A stretch of 32,214 nucleotides of DNA from Candidatus Corynebacterium avicola (GCA_019114135.1 DXGC01000097.1:1-32214), one strand, 5' to 3'; numbered from the stretch's first letter, positions 1-7,989 are shown. Program-made: numbers and translations. The notes: generated by a model not told the origin, from the letters alone.

Positions 1-1451
<1,451 letters not shown>

Positions 1452-1481
1452 GGCGGGTGATCTTCTCCAGTGGTCGTCGGG

Positions 1482-1499
1482 TATCGTTATGTGATTCTA
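1482..1499. promoter_or_regulatory. Possible face-to-face promoters of hisD and the TPR gene
   Basis: In the 85-bp divergent gap, TATCGT at 1482-1487 is a plausible plus-strand -10 for the TPR gene. TAGAAT (minus strand, 1499-1494) is a plausible -10 for hisD. If both are used, each start point (about 1494 and 1487) falls inside the other -10 element, so the two promoters would exclude one another. No convincing -35 element is visible for either, which is common in Corynebacterium. This is inference from hexamers only. Confidence 0.35.
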
Positions 1500-1536
1500 G
1501 CCAGTAGACGACGGAAGAAAGGACGGAGGGTCTCCC

Positions 1537-3144
1537 GTGGCACCACAGATGTCTCTCGTTGAGCTGTTGCAGGCGTCGGTCGATGCTGCCACGGCCGGCG
1601 ACCACGCCACGGCATGGCGACTGACCAGTGAGTTCGGGACGCGCCACTGGGTGGACGAGACACCGGACTCCCCCGCCCACCTGGTCACCGAGTTCCACGT
1701 CCTCCGTGCCGCGGTGGCTGACCGGCTTGAGCTGCACGCCGAGTCCGCCGAGTCGGTCCACACCTGGCGGACCCGTGCCACCGAGAACGGTGACCATGCC
1801 TCGGCCGTGCTGGCCTCCTCGGCGTTGTGCCTGGTGGCGATGGTCGTCGAGTCCGACAACGCCCCGTTGGAGACGCTGCCTCCGTCGGAGGCGCTGCTCG
1901 CCGATCTGCGGGACGCCCTGCTCGACTTCTCCCCTGAACAGCACGGCCGCCACGAGTCCGTGTGCCTGTCGCTGGCGGCTATGGGTGGACTGACCTGCGC
2001 GACCTCCCTGGAGTCCCCGCTGCGGGAGACCTTCCGCGAGCTGGCGTCACAGTTCACCGGTCCGTCCTCCCGCTCGGCGGCCAATGACCGGCTGCTGACC
2101 CAGGCCCAGCAGCTCCACGCCGACGGTGACATCGCCGCGGCCTCGGAGCTCGTCGTCCCCCTGCTCGAGGCGGACTCCCCGACCACCCGCTACGAGGCCC
2201 ACGACCTGCTGGGCTACTTCGCGTTGACCGCCGAGGACAATGACTCGGTGCTGGAACACTGGCGCACCTGCGCGGAGATCGCGCTGGAGCTCGGCGCACC
2301 GCTGGAGGGCGCCCACCGTGCGGAGCAGGCGTGCCAGCTGCTCAACGCCGACGGCGACTACGAGGCGTCCTACGAACTGGCCTGCCGTTATGCGGAGGCC
2401 GCGGCGGGAGCACCGGTGTCCCCCGCCATGTTGAACCTGCAGGCGGTGAAGGCGCGGGCCGCGCTCGGGATCGGCAACCTCGACGAGGCCCGTCAGTTGG
2501 CCGAGGCCACCGCGGACTGGTCCTTGCTCACCCCCGACGCCGAGCGGACGTTGGCATGTCTGACCATGGCCTCGGTCGCGGCGTCCTCCGCCGGCGACCA
2601 TGTCGGCACCGCCGCCCTGCTGGAACGCAGCTGTGCGCTCTACCTGGAGTTGGGTCGTCCGTTGGCGGCCTCCCAGTCGCTGCGCACGGCGGCCCGGGAG
2701 CACCTCAACGCCGAGTCGACCTCACGGGCGATCGAGTTGATGGAGCGCGCCCGGGTGATCCTCCGGGACGCCGAGCGGGCGCAGGACGAGCCGATGCTCA
2801 GCTGGCACCTCGGTGACTGGAACGAGGACATGTCGGCGATCTGGGAGGAGGCCGGTCGTGAGGACCTGGCCCTCGAGTACGCCACCCGGGCGGCCCAGTC
2901 CTTCACCGAGGCCCAGGACCACAGCAGTGCCGCGCTGAACTGGGTGGCCGCGGCGTCGATGCACCTGGAGCGTGGCGAGGACGCCCGCTGCGACATCGCC
3001 CTGGACCGGGCCCACGGTGAGCTGCTGCGGGTGCCCGAGGAGGTCTCAGGGGAGACCGACGGCTCAGAGGATGCAGTGGACGGGGTCTCCGGCAGTCCTG
3101 CCTGGCAGGCCTACCACGAGCTGCGCCACCTGCGGGGCAACTGA
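1537..3144 (+). CDS. TPR-like helical-repeat protein of unknown role
   Basis: The 535-residue soluble protein is rich in Ala, Leu, Glu and Asp and lacks a signal peptide or membrane segment. It is built of repeated amphipathic helix pairs in which small residues recur (for example ALGIGNLDEARQLAEATADW, then a run ending EEAGREDLALEYATRAAQSF near residues 435-460), as in tetratricopeptide-type solenoids. The GTG start at 1537 is supported by a GGACGGAGG ribosome-binding site about 8 bases upstream. It is transcribed divergently from hisD and ends five bases before a convergent gene. From memory, corynebacterial genomes carry a similar protein beside hisD, but its function is not established. 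A scaffold or protein-interaction role is inferred from the fold alone. Residues about 505-520 are an acidic low-complexity insert. Confidence 0.8.
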   Translation: MAPQMSLVELLQASVDAATAGDHATAWRLTSEFGTRHWVDETPDSPAHLVTEFHVLRAAVADRLELHAESAESVHTWRTRATENGDHASAVLASSALCLVAMVVESDNAPLETLPPSEALLADLRDALLDFSPEQHGRHESVCLSLAAMGGLTCATSLESPLRETFRELASQFTGPSSRSAANDRLLTQAQQLHADGDIAAASELVVPLLEADSPTTRYEAHDLLGYFALTAEDNDSVLEHWRTCAEIALELGAPLEGAHRAEQACQLLNADGDYEASYELACRYAEAAAGAPVSPAMLNLQAVKARAALGIGNLDEARQLAEATADWSLLTPDAERTLACLTMASVAASSAGDHVGTAALLERSCALYLELGRPLAASQSLRTAAREHLNAESTSRAIELMERARVILRDAERAQDEPMLSWHLGDWNEDMSAIWEEAGREDLALEYATRAAQSFTEAQDHSSAALNWVAAASMHLERGEDARCDIALDRAHGELLRVPEEVSGETDGSEDAVDGVSGSPAWQAYHELRHLRGN

Positions 3145-3149
3145 CCGGA

Positions 3150-3653
3150 CTACTGCCGGCTGAACGCCTCGTCCGGGGAGAACAGGGCGCAGGCCCAGTA
3201 GGTGATGGCCGCGACCGCCGGTGCCGCCAGGTAGCCGACGGCGCCGGAAATCTGCGTCATGATCTCCAGGCTGTCGCCCGGGGCGACGTCCCCCTCGAGG
3301 CCCTCACCGGTCATCGCGTCGGCGATGTAGTTGCCGAAGACCAGGAACACCACCGACCCGACGAAGGCCAGGACGACGACCGCGAGCATGCTCACCGGGC
3401 CGCGCAGCGCCGGGGTGCGCCAGAAGGCCCAGGCCCCCAGCAGCCCACCGAGCAGTCCGGTCGCCACCGCGTAGACCGCGAAGGCCTGGAAGGGCGCACC
3501 GTTGGTCGAGGGGTCGACGGCCACGCCGTCGCTGTCCGAGACCACCGCCGTCACCGCCGGACGCCACAGGCCCCACAGGGCACCGGCGGCGGCGAAGACG
3601 GCGAGGAAGACGGTGACGGTCTTGGCCGACTGGCTCACGACGGAAGAACTCAT
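3150..3653 (-). CDS. Four-helix membrane protein, DUF2567-like
   Basis: This 167-residue protein has four predicted membrane helices, at about residues 11-33, 55-76, 83-106 and 137-160. Helices 1 and 2 are separated by an extracytoplasmic-looking acidic loop, and helices 3 and 4 by another acidic loop. Layout and length resemble actinobacterial DUF2567 membrane proteins; that family assignment is from memory and moderate. The ATG start at 3653 overlaps the TGA of the preceding lipoprotein gene as ATGA, without an obvious ribosome-binding site of its own, so coupled translation is likely. The two probably form one operon and act together at the envelope, with function unknown. It ends with TAG five bases from the convergent TPR gene, leaving no room for a terminator. 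Confidence 0.8.
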   Translation of the reverse strand: MSSSVVSQSAKTVTVFLAVFAAAGALWGLWRPAVTAVVSDSDGVAVDPSTNGAPFQAFAVYAVATGLLGGLLGAWAFWRTPALRGPVSMLAVVVLAFVGSVVFLVFGNYIADAMTGEGLEGDVAPGDSLEIMTQISGAVGYLAAPAVAAITYWACALFSPDEAFSRQ

Positions 3654-4363
3654 GCGTTGGCGCAGGTCTTCCAGCCGCCGTCCTCGCGCACGTAGGTCAC
3701 GACCTCGGAGCCACGGTTGCCGCCGATGGTCCGGTCGACGTTCGCGGTAGCGCGGTCGCCCTGGACCTGGATGTCGTTGACGCCGTGCACGGTGGGGATG
3801 TTGCCCTCACCGGCAACCTCGCTCCACTGCTTGTTCTCCTTGCGGGCCTCCTCGATCTGCTGACGGTAGGAGTCGCGCCCACCCAGGCGGTCGATGTCGG
3901 CGGTGCAGGTGGTGTCGTAGACGTACTGCATGTACTCGGCGTACGAGCGGTCACCTGCCAGGCCCTCGGAGACGCCGCGGATCTGCGAGGCGTCGTCCCC
4001 GGAGGCGGGGGCTCCCTGCCGCTGGGCCTGGTTGGCAGCGTTGCCGGCGTTGTCAGGGTTGTCGGGGTTGTCGGGGTTGTCCTGCGCCGGATCCTCCTCG
4101 GGAGCCTCGGACTCCGGCTCAGCCTCCGGCTCCGATTCCGGGGCGGACTCGCTGGCCGAGGGGTCCTGCGACTCCTCGCTCCCGGCACTGGTCTCCGACG
4201 GTGCAGACGACCCAGCCGACTCAGACGATGAGGTGGCGGATGCCGACGTGGTCTCCTCGTCTCCCTCGGAGTCCGACCCACAGGCGGCGAGCCCCAGTGC
4301 ACTGACCACCACGGCGGTCAGCATCGCACGGCGCACACCCCTGGCGTTTCCACGTCGAGTCAT
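3650..4363 (-). CDS. Secreted lipoprotein with acidic, NPD-repeat linker
   Basis: The N-terminus is a lipoprotein signal peptide: basic residues MTRRGNARGVRR, a hydrophobic core, then lipobox LAAC with the lipidated Cys at residue 28. Residues about 30-100 are a low-complexity Ser/Glu/Asp linker ending in repeated Asn-Pro-Asp units. The C-terminal about 110 residues form a compact domain (SYAEYMQYVYDTTC near the start, GGWKTCANA at the end) with two cysteines that could be disulfide-linked. It resembles the small NTF2/DUF4878-like domains of actinobacterial lipoproteins, which is a tentative comparison. The ATG at 4363 has GAAGGGA seven bases upstream. A -10-like TAGGGT lies under an inverted repeat (4392-4416), suggesting control by the divergent TetR regulator. 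It overlaps the downstream membrane-protein gene by four bases. Confidence 0.85.
   Translation of the reverse strand: MTRRGNARGVRRAMLTAVVVSALGLAACGSDSEGDEETTSASATSSSESAGSSAPSETSAGSEESQDPSASESAPESEPEAEPESEAPEEDPAQDNPDNPDNPDNAGNAANQAQRQGAPASGDDASQIRGVSEGLAGDRSYAEYMQYVYDTTCTADIDRLGGRDSYRQQIEEARKENKQWSEVAGEGNIPTVHGVNDIQVQGDRATANVDRTIGGNRGSEVVTYVREDGGWKTCANA
4049..4084. repeat. 9-bp tandem repeat inside lipoprotein gene
   Basis: Four consecutive 9-base units read gttgtcagg, gttgtcggg, gttgtcggg, gttgtcctg on the plus strand, preceded by a degenerate fifth unit from 4040. On the coding strand they encode the Asn-Pro-Asp repeats of the lipoprotein linker. Unit length is a multiple of three, so slippage would change linker length without a frameshift. 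Confidence 0.85.
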
Positions 4364-4391
4364 TTCTCGTTCCCTTCATGTCGGTCTTCAG

Positions 4392-4416
4392 ACGATACGA
4401 CCCTACATCGTTTCGT
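4392..4416. promoter_or_regulatory. 25-bp inverted repeat, probable TetR-type operator
   Basis: The left arm ACGATACGA (4392-4400) and right arm TCGTTTCGT (4408-4416) are inverted repeats matching at 8 of 9 positions around a 7-base spacer. The site covers the putative -10 TAGGGT (minus strand, 4405-4400) of the lipoprotein gene and lies about 40-65 bases upstream of the divergent TetR-family start. Binding there would block the lipoprotein/membrane-protein operon. Size and symmetry fit TetR-family operators; the assignment to this regulator is inference from adjacency. Confidence 0.6.
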
Positions 4417-4442
4417 GACCCGTCCACGTTAGCAGCGGCACG

Positions 4443-4448
4443 TACACT
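4443..4448 (+). promoter_or_regulatory. -10 element TACACT of TetR gene
   Basis: TACACT lies 8 bases before the GTG at 4457, placing the transcript start at about 4455-4457. No ribosome-binding site precedes the gene, so a leaderless or nearly leaderless mRNA is inferred. This spacing also decides the start in favour of GTG 4457 over the in-frame TTG at 4448, which would lie within the -10 element. Confidence 0.5.
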
Positions 4449-4456
4449 TGATCACC

Positions 4457-5002
4457 GTGGTCACTGCACATCTGAACCGGGAACGTATCCTCACCGCGGC
4501 CTTCGAGATCCTCGACGAGTACGGCCTCGGCGACCTGACGATGCGTCGGCTCGCCCGGCACCTCGACGTCGCCCCCGGAGCGCTCTACTGGCATTTCCCC
4601 AGCAAGCAGGAACTCCTGGGTGGCATCAGCGACCGGATCCTCGGTGAGGACGACACCGCGTCCGAAAACGAACAGCCGGACACCGACTGGCGCGCCGCCG
4701 CCCACGCCGCCGCGGCGACCCTGCTCGACCGCCTCCTGTCGACCCGCGACGGCGCCGAGATCGTCTCGGCCGCACTGGCCTCCGGCACCGCGACCGTGGA
4801 CCCCGCCAAACGCCTCACCGCCTCCGTGCAGGACGCTCCGGACGCCGGACTCGCCGGCTGGGTGCTGACCCGTTACCTGCTGGGCGCGGCCACCGACCTG
4901 CAGACCGCCGTCGCCGCGGGGGCGGAACCCCGCCCGGTGGCTCAGGTGATGGCTGGCGTGGATCTCGTGCTGGGTGGGATCCCGACCGGCCCCACCGGCT
5001 AG
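4457..5002 (+). CDS. TetR/AcrR-family transcriptional regulator
   Basis: This 181-residue dimeric repressor has an N-terminal helix-turn-helix domain at about residues 8-55: ERILTAAFEILDEYG, then DLTMRRLARHLDV and APGALYWHFPSKQELL, which are diagnostic of the family. The C-terminal two thirds is an Ala-rich helical ligand-binding and dimerisation region with no recognisable ligand class. It is transcribed divergently from a lipoprotein/membrane-protein pair. A 25-bp inverted repeat in the gap overlaps that operon's likely promoter, so the operon is the best candidate target. The GTG start is chosen because an upstream TTG would fall inside the -10 box. The TAG stop at 5000-5002 doubles as the start of a -10-like hexamer for the next gene. 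Confidence 0.92.
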   Translation: MVTAHLNRERILTAAFEILDEYGLGDLTMRRLARHLDVAPGALYWHFPSKQELLGGISDRILGEDDTASENEQPDTDWRAAAHAAAATLLDRLLSTRDGAEIVSAALASGTATVDPAKRLTASVQDAPDAGLAGWVLTRYLLGAATDLQTAVAAGAEPRPVAQVMAGVDLVLGGIPTGPTG

Positions 5003-5005
5003 GAT
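5000..5005 (+). promoter_or_regulatory. -10 element TAGGAT overlapping the TetR gene stop
   Basis: TAGGAT begins with the TAG stop codon of the TetR gene and ends 8 bases before the ATG at 5014. Transcription could start at about 5012, giving a leader of two bases. A GGGG run before the ATG could alternatively serve as a weak ribosome-binding site on a longer transcript. Confidence 0.4.
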
Positions 5006-5013
5006 CGGGGACC

Positions 5014-5856
5014 ATGAACAGCGTCACCGCCCACGGGTCCACCGTCGAGGTCACCACCACCGGGGTCACGGTCCGCCGCGGGGCCATGGCCCAGAACCTG
5101 CTGCCGGAGGTGCTGGAGGTTTCCGCCGACCAGCTGCGGGGCTGGTACCACCAGTCCCCCACCCCGACCTCGCCGGGATGGATCCAGTTCAGCCTCACCG
5201 ACGCCCCGGAAGGCTCCGTCGAGCGCCCCGTCCGCGGTTTCCCGGCGACCCGCGGCGCAGCGAACATCGTGGTCTTCGCCCCGGGCCAGGCCGAGGAGTA
5301 CTCCGCGGTCCACCAGTCGCTGACCAACCTCCAGGCCGGGTACCCGTTGGACGAGGTCACCGTCGCCCCCACTTCTGCCCCGACCGCAGAGGCCAAGAAA
5401 GACACAAAGGCCGACGCAGAGAAGAGCAGCGCGTCCGACAACGGCCAGGACGCCCTCTTCGCCGTCGAGGAGAAGCCCGCCCCGAGGCGCGGCAACTGGA
5501 AGGCGGTCGCGACCCCGGACACCATCCCGGAGCCGAACACCGAGGCCGACGCCAACAACCCGGTCTTCGGTCAGAACGTCACCGTCACCGGCGACTTCGC
5601 CCCCTACGAGAAGGGCGAGGTGTGGGACATGATCGCCGAGGCCGGCGGAACCGTCGGCAAGAACGTCACGAAGAAGACAACCCTGCTGGTCATCGGCGAG
5701 TGGAACTCGGTGACCAGCAAGGAGAAGCGCGCCCGGGAGCTCAGGGAGAAGGGTCAGGAGATCACCCTGTGGACCTTCGACGAGTTCCTCAAAGCACTCG
5801 GGAAGACGCGCCGTCCGGATCTCGAGGAAGTCAAGGGAACCTCAGCGCCCTTCTGA
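5014..5856 (+). CDS. BRCT-domain protein with PH-like N-terminal domain
   Basis: The 280-residue protein has three parts. Residues 1-110 are a beta-rich domain (GSTVEVTTTGVTVRRG, GWIQFSLTD, ANIVVFAPGQAEEYSAVHQSL) resembling bacterial PH-like/DUF4429 domains; this is tentative. Residues about 115-180 are a charged Lys/Asp/Ala/Pro linker. Residues about 183-270 form a BRCT domain with VTVTGDFAPYEKGEVWDMI, EAGGTVGKNVTKKTTLLVIGE and the C-terminal Trp of ITLWTFDEFLKAL. BRCT domains bind phosphopeptides or DNA ends and usually belong to DNA ligases and repair or replication factors; here no nuclease or ligase domain accompanies it. No signal peptide is present, so it is cytosolic. It lies 16 bases upstream of an unknown gene coupled to an alarmone synthetase. 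Confidence 0.85.
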   Translation: MNSVTAHGSTVEVTTTGVTVRRGAMAQNLLPEVLEVSADQLRGWYHQSPTPTSPGWIQFSLTDAPEGSVERPVRGFPATRGAANIVVFAPGQAEEYSAVHQSLTNLQAGYPLDEVTVAPTSAPTAEAKKDTKADAEKSSASDNGQDALFAVEEKPAPRRGNWKAVATPDTIPEPNTEADANNPVFGQNVTVTGDFAPYEKGEVWDMIAEAGGTVGKNVTKKTTLLVIGEWNSVTSKEKRARELREKGQEITLWTFDEFLKALGKTRRPDLEEVKGTSAPF

Positions 5857-5872
5857 GGCGTCTCTAGAAGGT

Positions 5873-6397
5873 ATGAGCCTTCTTCTCCGCGTCATCGCCG
5901 AAATCCCCGATCCCTACGACCCGTCGTCCCCGGTCAGCATCCCGCTGGGTGCGGGACTGTGCGCCTCCGTCCTCGACGGGGACACCGTGGTGACCACCGG
6001 CGACCTCGACACCCTGGCCACCACGGCAAGCAGGTTGTGGCAGGACGCCGCGACCGCGATGCTCGCCGTCCTCGGCGATCTCAGCGCGGCAAACGGTACC
6101 GCCCTGCGCCACCGTGACCTCGGCGACGGGGTCCGGGAGATCGCCGTCGTCGACGAGCTCTTCCCCGCTGCCGGTCTGCTCGCCCACCCTCTGCTCGCCA
6201 TTCCCACACACCGGAGTCTCTCCACCCTCCCCGACTATCGTCCGCATGCCGGTAGCGCCCTGCTCGCCACCACCGACCAGCGCCTGCTGCTCACCTCCAC
6301 GGGCCGTCCCCCGGAGGGCCACGGCGAACTCTTGTCACCGCCGCTGGACATGTCTGCCGGGCACTGCCGCGGACTCGGGCTAGAGTCAGTGACATGA
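5873..6397 (+). CDS. Protein of unknown function preceding the alarmone synthetase
   Basis: I do not recognise this 174-residue protein. It has no signal peptide or membrane helix and is rich in Leu, Ala, Thr and Asp. The central part (TLATTASRLWQDAATAMLAVLGDL) is helical, followed by alternating strands and LLLTSTGRPPEGHG near the C-terminus. The arrangement loosely recalls DUF1444-type proteins, a weak impression. The ATG at 5873 is the only good start, but its AAGG lies just two bases upstream, too close for a normal ribosome-binding site, so initiation may depend on coupling to the BRCT gene 16 bases upstream. Its TGA overlaps the ATG of the RelA/SpoT gene as ATGA. That tight coupling suggests a shared job with the synthetase, possibly as a modulator; this is inference. 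Confidence 0.72.
   Translation: MSLLLRVIAEIPDPYDPSSPVSIPLGAGLCASVLDGDTVVTTGDLDTLATTASRLWQDAATAMLAVLGDLSAANGTALRHRDLGDGVREIAVVDELFPAAGLLAHPLLAIPTHRSLSTLPDYRPHAGSALLATTDQRLLLTSTGRPPEGHGELLSPPLDMSAGHCRGLGLESVT
6381..6386 (+). promoter_or_regulatory. -10 element TAGAGT before relS
   Basis: TAGAGT lies within the last codons of the preceding gene (CTA GAG TCA) and 7 bases before the ATG at 6394, the leaderless spacing. It could give the synthetase an independent leaderless transcript in addition to read-through from upstream. Confidence 0.4.
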
Positions 6398-7368
6398 GCA
6401 ACAGTGCCCTGCGCGACTTCGACAACTGGCTGGCTGCCCACCCCACGGTGGTCGCCGACGTCCGTGAGGTCGTCGCCGAGGAGCTCTCCGACGCCGGCAT
6501 CAACTTCGACCAGGTCTCGGTGAGGATCAAGGACCGGGGTAGCTACCTGCGCAAACTGCGCGACGAGAGCAACCCCGACTACAACGACTTCGACTCCGCC
6601 TATGACGTGCTCGGGGTAAGGGTGACGGTCTTCACCACCTCCGAGATCCCCCTGCTCGTCAGTGTGATGCGCGGGGTCTTCGACGTCCGTTCGGTGACGG
6701 ACAAGTCCGCCCAGACCGCCGCGCAGGGTCTGTTCGGCTACGCCTCCCGGCATGTCGTCGCCGCCATCGACGGTTCCACCCTCCCCGCGTTGCAGAAGTA
6801 CGACGGACGTCTCATCGAGGTGCAACTGCGCACGGTGCTGCAGCATGCGTGGGCGGAGTTCGAGCACGACGTCCGCTACAAGAACCCCGGCAACGAGCTC
6901 ACCCCCGACGTCCACCGGGCCTTCACCCTGGCTGCCGGTCTCATCGAGGTCGCGGACCAGCAGTTCGACATGATCGCCCGGAACACCAACAACCACGGCA
7001 CCTCCACCGGCGACACGGAGTTGAGCGCGGCAACCCTGCCGGGCGTGCTGACCATGGTCGTCGGTTCGGAGTACCCCATGTCGAAGGCGGAGTACTACGG
7101 TTTCGCCATCGACATGCTTGCCGCCAACGGTGTGACCACCATCAGCGAGCTGGAGGAGCTCTGCGCCCCGGAAGCCATCGAGGGGTTGAAGGACGCCATG
7201 AGTTTCGGGTACCCGCCCGGCCAGGTCCGTCTCATCGACGACCTGCTGCTGTACACCTACGGTCGCGACCACATCCGGCGCACCGTGCACATCGGCGACA
7301 ACCCGGAGTCCCGCCCCGGACGGCTGGGCAACAGGTGGCAGCGGATGGGCCAGAAGCAGAAAGACTAG
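6394..7368 (+). CDS. relS: RelA/SpoT-type small alarmone synthetase
   Basis: The product transfers pyrophosphate from ATP to GDP, GTP or GMP to form (p)ppGpp-type alarmones. The synthetase domain occupies about residues 35-170. It includes VRIKDRGSYLRKLRD (ATP-binding basic residues, K46 to K54), SAYDVLGVRVTVF with metal-ligand D71, a GYASRH G-loop whose Y116 would stack on guanine, and the catalytic-Glu signature EVQLRT (E142) followed by AWAEFEHDVRYK. There is no HD hydrolase, TGS or ACT domain. At 324 residues it is longer than RelP/RelQ (about 210-260), owing to a C-terminal extension of about 130 residues with no recognised motif. From memory, C. glutamicum has a RelS of this kind; the symbol is given on that basis. 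ATGA overlap couples it to the preceding gene. Its TAG shares CTAG with the convergent S4 gene. Confidence 0.88.
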   Translation: MSNSALRDFDNWLAAHPTVVADVREVVAEELSDAGINFDQVSVRIKDRGSYLRKLRDESNPDYNDFDSAYDVLGVRVTVFTTSEIPLLVSVMRGVFDVRSVTDKSAQTAAQGLFGYASRHVVAAIDGSTLPALQKYDGRLIEVQLRTVLQHAWAEFEHDVRYKNPGNELTPDVHRAFTLAAGLIEVADQQFDMIARNTNNHGTSTGDTELSAATLPGVLTMVVGSEYPMSKAEYYGFAIDMLAANGVTTISELEELCAPEAIEGLKDAMSFGYPPGQVRLIDDLLLYTYGRDHIRRTVHIGDNPESRPGRLGNRWQRMGQKQKD

Positions 7369-7739
7369 ATTCCGTCCATCCCCCGCAGCTTGTCGAGCTG
7401 CCGTCGTTCCCTCTTCGTCGGGCGCCCCGCGCCACGGTCCCGTCGCGGGATCGACGCCAGGATCTCCTTCGACGGTGGCGGCGGGGAATGGTCGATGTAG
7501 CACTGCCGGGCCCGCGGGGCCCCGACCCGCTTCGACACCAGGTCGGTGACCTCGTAGATGTACTCGCGGTGGTTCACCCAGGCACGCACACGGTCCCCCA
7601 CGACTACCGTCTGCGCCGGCTTCACCGCGGCGTCGTTGAGCTTCACGTGGCCTGCCTTGCAGGCTGCGGCGGCCGCAGAGCGTGTCTTGAACAGCCGCAC
7701 CGACCACACCCAGGCGTCGATCCGGACGCTCGCGCTCAT
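7365..7739 (-). CDS. S4-domain RNA-binding protein, Hsp15/HslR-like
   Basis: The 124-residue basic protein has an N-terminal S4 fold at residues about 4-60: RIDAWVWSVRLFKTRSAAAAACKAGHVKLN, then AVKPAQTVVVGDRVRAWV. This is followed by a basic tail (RRDRGAGRPTKRERRQLDKLRG). The layout matches heat-shock protein 15, which in E. coli binds 50S subunits carrying a stalled nascent chain; the same role here is inferred. The ATG start at 7739 lies 7 bases after the upstream small membrane-protein gene. Its TAG stop and that of relS share the palindrome CTAG at 7365-7368. Confidence 0.9.
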   Translation of the reverse strand: MSASVRIDAWVWSVRLFKTRSAAAAACKAGHVKLNDAAVKPAQTVVVGDRVRAWVNHREYIYEVTDLVSKRVGAPRARQCYIDHSPPPPSKEILASIPRRDRGAGRPTKRERRQLDKLRGMDGI

Positions 7740-7746
7740 CGGTGGG

Positions 7747-7977
7747 TCACCACTGGTCCTTGTGGTTGACGACCTCGCGCACCTTCACCGCGTTGTAGCC
7801 GAGCACGACGAGGGAGATGATGGCGATCGTGAGGAACAGCCCGGTGGCCGTGGTCAGCATCGCCAGGGCACCACCGGCCACCGCCACACCTCCGGCGATC
7901 TGGATCGACCGGGAACGCTTGCGGACCTCCGCCTTACGACGTTCGACTGGGTTTCCGGAGTAGTTGTCCATTGTCAT
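7747..7977 (-). CDS. Small two-helix membrane protein
   Basis: The 76-residue protein starts with a basic cytosolic segment (NPVERRKAEVRKRSRS), followed by two hydrophobic helices at about residues 26-44 and 46-64, then a short tail ending VNHKDQW. The family is unknown to me. The ATG at 7977 lies 6 bases from a TAGTCT -10-like element and lacks a ribosome-binding site, so a leaderless mRNA is likely; a second in-frame ATG lies two codons later. Short length, position and coding bias on the same strand as its neighbours support it as a real gene. Confidence 0.72.
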   Translation of the reverse strand: MTMDNYSGNPVERRKAEVRKRSRSIQIAGGVAVAGGALAMLTTATGLFLTIAIISLVVLGYNAVKVREVVNHKDQW

Positions 7978-7983
7978 GGGACA

Positions 7984-7989
7984 AGACTA
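7984..7989 (-). promoter_or_regulatory. -10 element TAGTCT overlapping the yigZ-like stop
   Basis: On the minus strand TAGTCT begins with the TAG stop codon of the upstream IMPACT-family gene (7989-7987) and ends exactly 6 bases before the ATG at 7977. That puts the predicted transcription start on the A of the start codon. Confidence 0.5.

Noticed and set aside
4040..4084. Possible non-coding tandem repeat
   Set aside because: It is in frame within a lipoprotein gene and encodes a Pro/Asn/Asp linker.
6235..7707. 490-residue open frame on the minus strand
   Set aside because: It lies opposite relS, whose synthetase motifs are complete, and spans the S4 gene in another frame.
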